Source: an uncultured Faecalibacterium sp.
GTDB lineage: Bacteria > Bacillota > Clostridia > Oscillospirales > Ruminococcaceae
NCBI GenBank assembly: GCA_934561115.1
Contig: CAKTFS010000013.1
Span: 1 to 53,444 of the forward strand
DNA length: 53,444 bases
Direction of reading: 5' to 3'
Shown: positions 49,374 to 53,444 of the stretch, in pieces
How the letters are laid out: the number at the start of each line of letters is the position of its first letter
Position numbering within the stretch: the stretch's first letter is position 1
The notes under the pieces: model-generated
The model's input: the letters and a program-made list of their open reading frames with translations, nothing else
The model's database searches: none
What the model was told of the DNA's origin: nothing
Made by a program: the position numbers and the translations under genes

Positions 49374-49494
49374 AAGCAGTTCCAGTATACCATACTATGA
49401 GCCGCTGTGCATACAGATTATAAAAATTTTACCGGGTGAGAGCAGTTTTCTGCAAGCGGGTGCGCCTGAGAGGGCGCACGCCGTTAGCCCCAAT

Positions 49495-49628
49495 ACCCCC
49501 TCAGGCTCGCTACGCTCGCCAGCTCCCCCAAGGGGACGCCTTATGGCAATGCCGGAAACTTTGTCGCCGCCGCCAAAAGCCGTCCCCTTGGGGAAGGTGG
49601 CATCGCCGCAGGCGATGACGGAAGGGGT
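49495..49628. repeat. Family A palindromic repeat
   Basis: CCCCCTCAGGCTCGCTACGCTCGCCAGCTCCC at the left, a centre with GGCAATGCCGG, and ATCGCC-GCA-GGCGATGACGGAAGGGG at the right. The rest of the 49374-49786 gap holds only promoter sequence and a small hairpin at about 49459-49482. Confidence 0.75.
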
Positions 49629-49687
49629 GCTCCCGGGCAAGCAGCAGCCTGTGCAAATTTATTTCCGCGTTTCCGGCAGGCGCTGTA

Positions 49688-49716
49688 TTTATCTGCCCCG
49701 GGAAATGTGCTATACT
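49688..49716 (+). promoter_or_regulatory. Promoter of the TrkA operon
   Basis: TTTATC (49688-49693), 17 bases, TATACT (49711-49716), about 70 bases before the first gene. Confidence 0.7.
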
Positions 49717-49786
49717 ATAAAAATAAGAAGTCTGTCCGCTTTCTGCGCCCGGCGCAGAAGCACTGAGAACAACGAGGTGAACCTTC

Positions 49787-50200
49787 ATGAACATACTGGT
49801 GATCGGCTGCGATCAGGTGGGTGCGGCGCTGATCCGCGATCTGGAGCGCATCGGCCATGATATCTCGGTGGTGGAAAAAGACCCCGAGCAGCTCAAGCGT
49901 CTGGATGCCTTTGACGATTATACCTTTCACGGCACTGCCCTTGTGGGCGACCCTACCGACCCGGACACCCTGCGCCGGGGCGGCGTGGAGAACTGCGACG
50001 CTGTGGCGGCGGTGACCGAGGAGGACTCGGTGAACCTGATGGCGGCACAGCTGGCAAAGAACATCTTCCGCCGGGACAAGGTCATCTGCCGGGTGTCCGA
50101 CCCGCATCTGCAGATCTTGTACCACAAGGCCTACGAGCTGGAGACCATCTGCCCCACCGTGCTGACCGAGCAGGCGGTGTTCCGGGCTCTTTCCAAGTAA
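49787..50200 (+). CDS. TrkA-N (RCK) domain protein, short
   Basis: 137 aa. A single RCK N-terminal Rossmann domain: NILVIGCDQVGAALIRDL binds nucleotide (GxGxxG variant GCDQVG). No TrkA-C domain follows, unlike full-length potassium channel regulators. A second, full-length TrkA protein is encoded 44 bases downstream, so the two may form a mixed ring that gates a TrkH/KtrB-type K+ transporter. No channel gene is in the window. GAGGTGAACCTTC precedes the ATG. Confidence 0.88.
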   Translation: MNILVIGCDQVGAALIRDLERIGHDISVVEKDPEQLKRLDAFDDYTFHGTALVGDPTDPDTLRRGGVENCDAVAAVTEEDSVNLMAAQLAKNIFRRDKVICRVSDPHLQILYHKAYELETICPTVLTEQAVFRALSK

Positions 50201-50244
50201 AACAGCTTGCATTTGCTTTACAGATCGTAGAATGAGGTAACGAT

Positions 50245-50913
50245 ATGAAAGTTTGTATTGCCGGCGGCGGCCGGGTGGGGATGTATCTTGCCCAGAGCCT
50301 GCTGTCCCACCGCCATAAGGTGACCATCATCGAGCCGCAGGAGTCGCTGTGCCGTACCCTTGCCGATACGCTGGATATCCCGGTCATCTGCGGCGACTCC
50401 CTGAGCTTTGACACCCTGCGCACCGCCGATGTTGCCAGCTGCGACGCCTTTGTGGCGGTGACCAACACCGACGAGACCAATCTGGTGGCCTGCCAGATCG
50501 CCAAGCGGGAGTTCGGCGTGAACCGCACCGTGGCGCGCGCCTCCAACCCCAAGAACCGGGACATCCTGCACACGCTGGGCGTGGACACCGTGGTGTGCGG
50601 CACCGACAACCTGAGCCACATTCTGGAGCGGGAAATCGAGACCGACACCATCCGGCAGCTGCTGTCGCTGGGCGGCGGCACTGCCAGCCTGAACGAGATT
50701 TTGCTGCCGGAGGACTTTCAGTTCGCGGGCAAGGAGATCAAGGAGATCCCCATCCCCGGCGATGCCATTCTGGTCAGCATCACCCGCGATACCGAGTTCA
50801 TCATCCCCCACGGCAACACGGTGCTGCTGCCGTGGGATAGGCTGCTCTGCCTGACACAGGACGACACCCTGCATCTGCTGATGGATGCGTGGGGTCTTTC
50901 CTCCCACAAATGA
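50245..50913 (+). CDS. trkA: TrkA family potassium uptake regulator
   Basis: 222 aa. TrkA-N (about 1-120, KVCIAGGGRVGMYLAQSL with an NAD-type GGGRVG) is followed by TrkA-C (about 140-220). This cytoplasmic ring protein gates TrkH-type potassium transporters in response to nucleotides. The start is preceded by GAGGT. It ends in ATGA shared with the next gene. Second of four or so genes likely transcribed together. Confidence 0.9.
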   Translation: MKVCIAGGGRVGMYLAQSLLSHRHKVTIIEPQESLCRTLADTLDIPVICGDSLSFDTLRTADVASCDAFVAVTNTDETNLVACQIAKREFGVNRTVARASNPKNRDILHTLGVDTVVCGTDNLSHILEREIETDTIRQLLSLGGGTASLNEILLPEDFQFAGKEIKEIPIPGDAILVSITRDTEFIIPHGNTVLLPWDRLLCLTQDDTLHLLMDAWGLSSHK

Positions 50914-51341
50914 GCGAGCAGGAGCTGCTGCGCACCGCGCTGGTGCTGCCGCCCCGCGCCCGCCGGGTGGTCTGCGTCTGGGCAGCCGTGCCCGGGCTGG
51001 TCTGTGCGCCCTTTGCCTTCTGGCAGAGCGTGTGGGCGGGCGCGGTCTTTTGCATTGTATGGGCGGCGCTGGTGGCGCTTGTCCGGGCGCGCTGCTGTAG
51101 CTTTGTCGCCGCCCTGACGGCGGACAGCGTCACGGTGCAGTCCGGGGTAGCCATCCCTGTGCTGCGCCGCATCCCGCGCCGGGCGGTCACCGGGGTGCAG
51201 CTGCTGCGCACCCCGCTGCTGTGGGCGGCAGGGTGCACTGTGCTTCTTGTGCGCAGCCCGGGGCTGCAGCTGGTGCTGCCCGGCATCCCCGCCGCACAGG
51301 CTACCGCGCTGGCGGCTGTGCTGATGGAGGGCAACGTATGA
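50910..51341 (+). CDS. YdbS-like PH-domain membrane protein
   Basis: 143 aa. Two membrane segments (about 22-60) are followed by a bacterial PH-type domain (bPH2), recognisable by RRIPRRAVTGVQLLRTPLLWAAGCTVLLVRSPG. It resembles YdbS of Bacillus. ATG at 50910 overlaps the TrkA stop (ATGA), and its own stop overlaps the next start in the same way, so translation is coupled. Role in the envelope unknown; YdbS/YdbT pairs have been linked to antimicrobial peptide resistance. Confidence 0.8.
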   Translation: MSEQELLRTALVLPPRARRVVCVWAAVPGLVCAPFAFWQSVWAGAVFCIVWAALVALVRARCCSFVAALTADSVTVQSGVAIPVLRRIPRRAVTGVQLLRTPLLWAAGCTVLLVRSPGLQLVLPGIPAAQATALAAVLMEGNV

Positions 51342-52693
51342 ACCGGGAAAAGCACTTTCACCCGCTGGCAGCGCTGCATCTGCTGCGCAAGACCCTGCTT
51401 GTGTACCTTCTGCCGCTGGTACAGGTGCTTTTTGCCCGCAACTGGGAAGCCCTGCGTGCGGCGCTGCGGCAGGACCTTGTGCTGCTTGCGCTGATCAGTC
51501 TGGTGTGTTGGGCGGTGTACTATGGCGGCCGCTGGCAGGTGGATGCCGAGGGCACAGTACACGTCAGCTGGCGGCTTGGGGTGCGGCTGGACCGCGCCCT
51601 GCGCGCCGAAGGTCTGGCGGCGCTGGTGCTGGAGCAGCCGCTGGTCTACCGGCTGGCCGGTGCCTGCCGGGTGGTGCTGTACCCCGTGGGGCAGACAAAG
51701 ACCATTACCTTGTATCTTACCCGGCAGCAGGCCGAGACGCTTGCCGATGTGCTGCTGCCGGTGACAGACCCGCTGTGGCACGCGCCCAAAGGCGGCGAAA
51801 AGCTGGCCTTCACGGTGCTGGGTGCCAACGGCCTGTCCACCTTGATCTTATGGTGGCTGGCCATCCACCAGACCCAGAGCTACGCCCCGGACGCCCAAAC
51901 TGCTGCCCTTGCGCAGCTGGGACAGCTGGCGGCGCTTGCCGCCCGCTGGCTGCCGCTGGGCACGGCGTGGCTGCTGGTGCTGGCGGGCACCCTGTTCTGC
52001 ATCAGTCTGGTGCGCAGCGCTTTGCAGGCGGTGCATTATACCGTCTGGCGCACCGATACCCAGCTGGGCAGCCGGGGCGGGCTTGTACGCCGGTACGAGA
52101 TGCGGCTGCGGCTCAGCCAGCTGAACTACGCCGACCTGCGCCGCTCCCCGGCCACATGGGCGCTGCATTACTGCCCGGTATTCGTCTCGGCAGGGGCGTG
52201 CCGCCCGGAGCTGCCCTTGTTCGTCTGGCGGGAGGGCACCACGCTGCTGCGGGAGCTGCTGCCCGAGATGGCGCAGCTGCCCCCGGACACCCGCGCCGAC
52301 ACCACCGACCGCAGCTTGGTGTTCTTTTTACCGGCGGGCATCCCGCTGGCGCTCTGTCTGCTGCTGACGGCGGTCTCCCGCACCACCCTGCCTGCCCTTA
52401 CTCTGCCGCTGCTCATCCCCACCGGGGTGTTTGCCGCCCTGCTGGGCGCTGCCGCCGTGGGCTGGCACCGGGAGGGCGTATGGCAGCAGCAGGGACAGCT
52501 GCTGCTCTGCCGGCAGCACCGGTTCCACCTGCACCAGCTGTGCGTGTTCCACCCGGACACCGGCTTTACCGCGTTGCAATCCCCTTGGGCGGTGACGGTG
52601 CAGCGCGCCAACCTGACCCTTGTATTCCCCGGCAAAGAGAAGGTCACGGTGCGCAGTGTGCCGCTGGCGGCTCTTGATTTTCTGGAAATATAG
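51338..52693 (+). CDS. YdbT-like PH-domain membrane protein
   Basis: 451 aa. Membrane segments lie at about 20-60, 170-190, 220-245 and 340-385, with PH-like beta domains between them (VHVSWRLGVRLDRALRAEGLAALVLEQPLVYRLAGACRVVLYP is typical of bPH2). The longer partner of the preceding YdbS-like protein; the two presumably form a membrane complex. GGAGG lies 7 bases before the ATG at 51338. An earlier in-frame start at 51221 overlaps the previous gene and lacks support. Confidence 0.8.
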   Translation: MNREKHFHPLAALHLLRKTLLVYLLPLVQVLFARNWEALRAALRQDLVLLALISLVCWAVYYGGRWQVDAEGTVHVSWRLGVRLDRALRAEGLAALVLEQPLVYRLAGACRVVLYPVGQTKTITLYLTRQQAETLADVLLPVTDPLWHAPKGGEKLAFTVLGANGLSTLILWWLAIHQTQSYAPDAQTAALAQLGQLAALAARWLPLGTAWLLVLAGTLFCISLVRSALQAVHYTVWRTDTQLGSRGGLVRRYEMRLRLSQLNYADLRRSPATWALHYCPVFVSAGACRPELPLFVWREGTTLLRELLPEMAQLPPDTRADTTDRSLVFFLPAGIPLALCLLLTAVSRTTLPALTLPLLIPTGVFAALLGAAAVGWHREGVWQQQGQLLLCRQHRFHLHQLCVFHPDTGFTALQSPWAVTVQRANLTLVFPGKEKVTVRSVPLAALDFLEI

Positions 52694-52705
52694 AAGTATA
52701 CTGTT

Positions 52706-52742
52706 GGGGCTGCTGCGTATGGATGACGCAGCAGCCCCTTTT
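52706..52742 (+). terminator. Terminator after the YdbT-like gene
   Basis: GGGGCTGCTGCGT (52706-52718) pairs with ACGCAGCAGCCCC (52726-52738), then TTTT. Confidence 0.85.
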
Positions 52743-52752
52743 GCAAGAAAAA

Positions 52753-52788
52753 GCAGGTCTGGAAACTCTGCGGAGTTCCCAGACCTGC
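52753..52788. other. Hairpin in front of the HAD gene
   Basis: GCAGGTCTGG (52753-52762) pairs with CCAGACCTGC (52779-52788), with an inner AACTC/GAGTT helix. There is no T run on the plus strand. It could be a leader hairpin or the remains of a second terminator. Confidence 0.5.
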
Positions 52789-52839
52789 AATCTGAAAATA
52801 TGTTTTCCCCATACAGCACATACAACGGAGACGATTTTT

Positions 52840-53444
52840 ATGATAAAGACTGTATTATTTGATCTGGACGGCACCCTGCTGAACACCATCGACGACCTTG
52901 CCGATGCCGGCAACTGGGTGTGCGCACAAAACGGCTGGCCCACCTTCACGGTGGACCAGTTCAAGCTGATGGTGGGCAACGGCATCCCCAAGCTGGTGGA
53001 GCGGTTCTCCCCTGCGGACGCCCGCACCCCGGCGCAGCTGGCGGCGACACTGGCGCAGTTCACCGCCCGGTACGATGCCCACAAGGAGGACAAGACCGCG
53101 CCTTACCCCGGCATTCCGGCGCTGCTGGACGCACTGAAGGCCGAGGGCATCCAGTGCGCGGTATTCTCCAACAAGGCCGATGCGCTGTGCGGCGGCATCA
53201 TTGCCCACTACTTTGGCACGGAGCGCTTTGCCGCCGTGCGGGGCAGCCGCCCGGGCGTGCCCACCAAGCCCGACCCCACCGGGCTGTACGCCCTGATGAC
53301 CGAGCTGGGCGCAGACCCTGCCGCCACCCTTTTTGTGGGCGACAGCGACGTGGACATCCTCACCGGACACAACGCCCAGCTGCCCGCCATGGGCGCGCTG
53401 TGGGGCTTCCGCGGCCGCGCCGAGCTGACCGCCGCCGGTGCCGA
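52840..53444 (+). CDS. HAD family hydrolase (phosphoglycolate phosphatase-like), cut by window end
   Basis: At least 201 aa; no stop before 53444. The motif I sequence FDLDGTLLNT (residues 7-16) holds the nucleophile Asp and the acid/base Asp. Motif II (VFSNK), motif III Lys (KPDP) and motif IV (FVGDSDVDI) are all present, with an alpha-helical cap after motif I. This is the Gph/PgmB group; the small phosphorylated substrate is not decidable. GGAG precedes the ATG by about 8 bases. Confidence 0.9.
   Translation, partial: MIKTVLFDLDGTLLNTIDDLADAGNWVCAQNGWPTFTVDQFKLMVGNGIPKLVERFSPADARTPAQLAATLAQFTARYDAHKEDKTAPYPGIPALLDALKAEGIQCAVFSNKADALCGGIIAHYFGTERFAAVRGSRPGVPTKPDPTGLYALMTELGADPAATLFVGDSDVDILTGHNAQLPAMGALWGFRGRAELTAAGA

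Overview
The window looks like a chromosomal segment of a GC-rich gut Clostridium-cluster IV Firmicute, most likely Faecalibacterium or a close Oscillospiraceae relative. The reasons are strong AGGAGG-type ribosome binding sites, TTGACA/TATAAT promoters, lipoprotein and Tat signals of Firmicute type, gut-commensal sugar genes, and very many short palindromic intergenic repeats of a kind I associate with Faecalibacterium. The genus is an inference. No rRNA, tRNA or CRISPR array was recognised.

Layout. 1-636 is AT-richer sequence without a convincing gene. 637-2654 is a LytTR response regulator and GHKL sensor kinase pair. 2823-6488 is a Tat-type lipoprotein and a domain-permuted, double-anchored GH3 beta-glucosidase. 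6606-10106 is a GH2 glycosidase with a GPH-type sugar symporter. 10348-11910 is a lone large serine recombinase whose 3' end reads through a terminator hairpin. 11977-13338 is a MATE exporter. 13559-16616 is a secreted flavin reductase divergent from a LysR regulator. 16795-19471 holds a membrane protein of unknown role and CstA. 20459-22561 holds a second LysR gene, a small unknown gene and a histidine phosphatase. 22614-23963 is a MepA-type MATE exporter behind a long structured leader, possibly a guanidine-IV-type riboswitch. 24182-29503 is a Wadjet/condensin-like jetABC operon with no jetD beside it. 29820-34315 carries two related lipoproteins, a C39-like secreted protein and a lipoprotein with three CAP domains. 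34445-39155 carries acylphosphatase, a family II pyrophosphatase, a third MATE and a PAP2 phosphatase. 39541-40512 is gluQ. 40743-44636 is an alpha-glucoside PTS operon (antiterminator, EIICB, GH4 6-phospho-alpha-glucosidase) preceded by a readable RAT/terminator switch. 44989-53444 carries a lipoprotein, a DUF362 ferredoxin-like protein, a CLC transporter, UppP, two TrkA/RCK proteins, two PH-domain membrane proteins and a HAD phosphatase cut by the window end.

Two themes stand out beyond the genes. First, at least eight copies of an intergenic element (called family B here) have conserved flanks, but their main stem of about 15-16 bp differs completely between copies while staying paired, and seven are capped by the same C(UGCG)G UNCG-type tetraloop. 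Most sit directly after a stop codon. Second, about ten loci carry another palindromic element (family A) built from CTCAGTC/CCAGCTC modules that also flank hairpins with variable but complementary arms. Both patterns indicate selection on RNA or DNA structure rather than on sequence. They are the best candidates here for something little described.

The genes outline a carbohydrate-scavenging anaerobe: surface glycosidases with a symporter, an intracellular phospho-alpha-glucoside route, peptide/pyruvate uptake through CstA, a surface flavin reductase that could use an external electron acceptor, several drug exporters, potassium and anion homeostasis, and one SMC-based anti-plasmid or chromosome-organising system.
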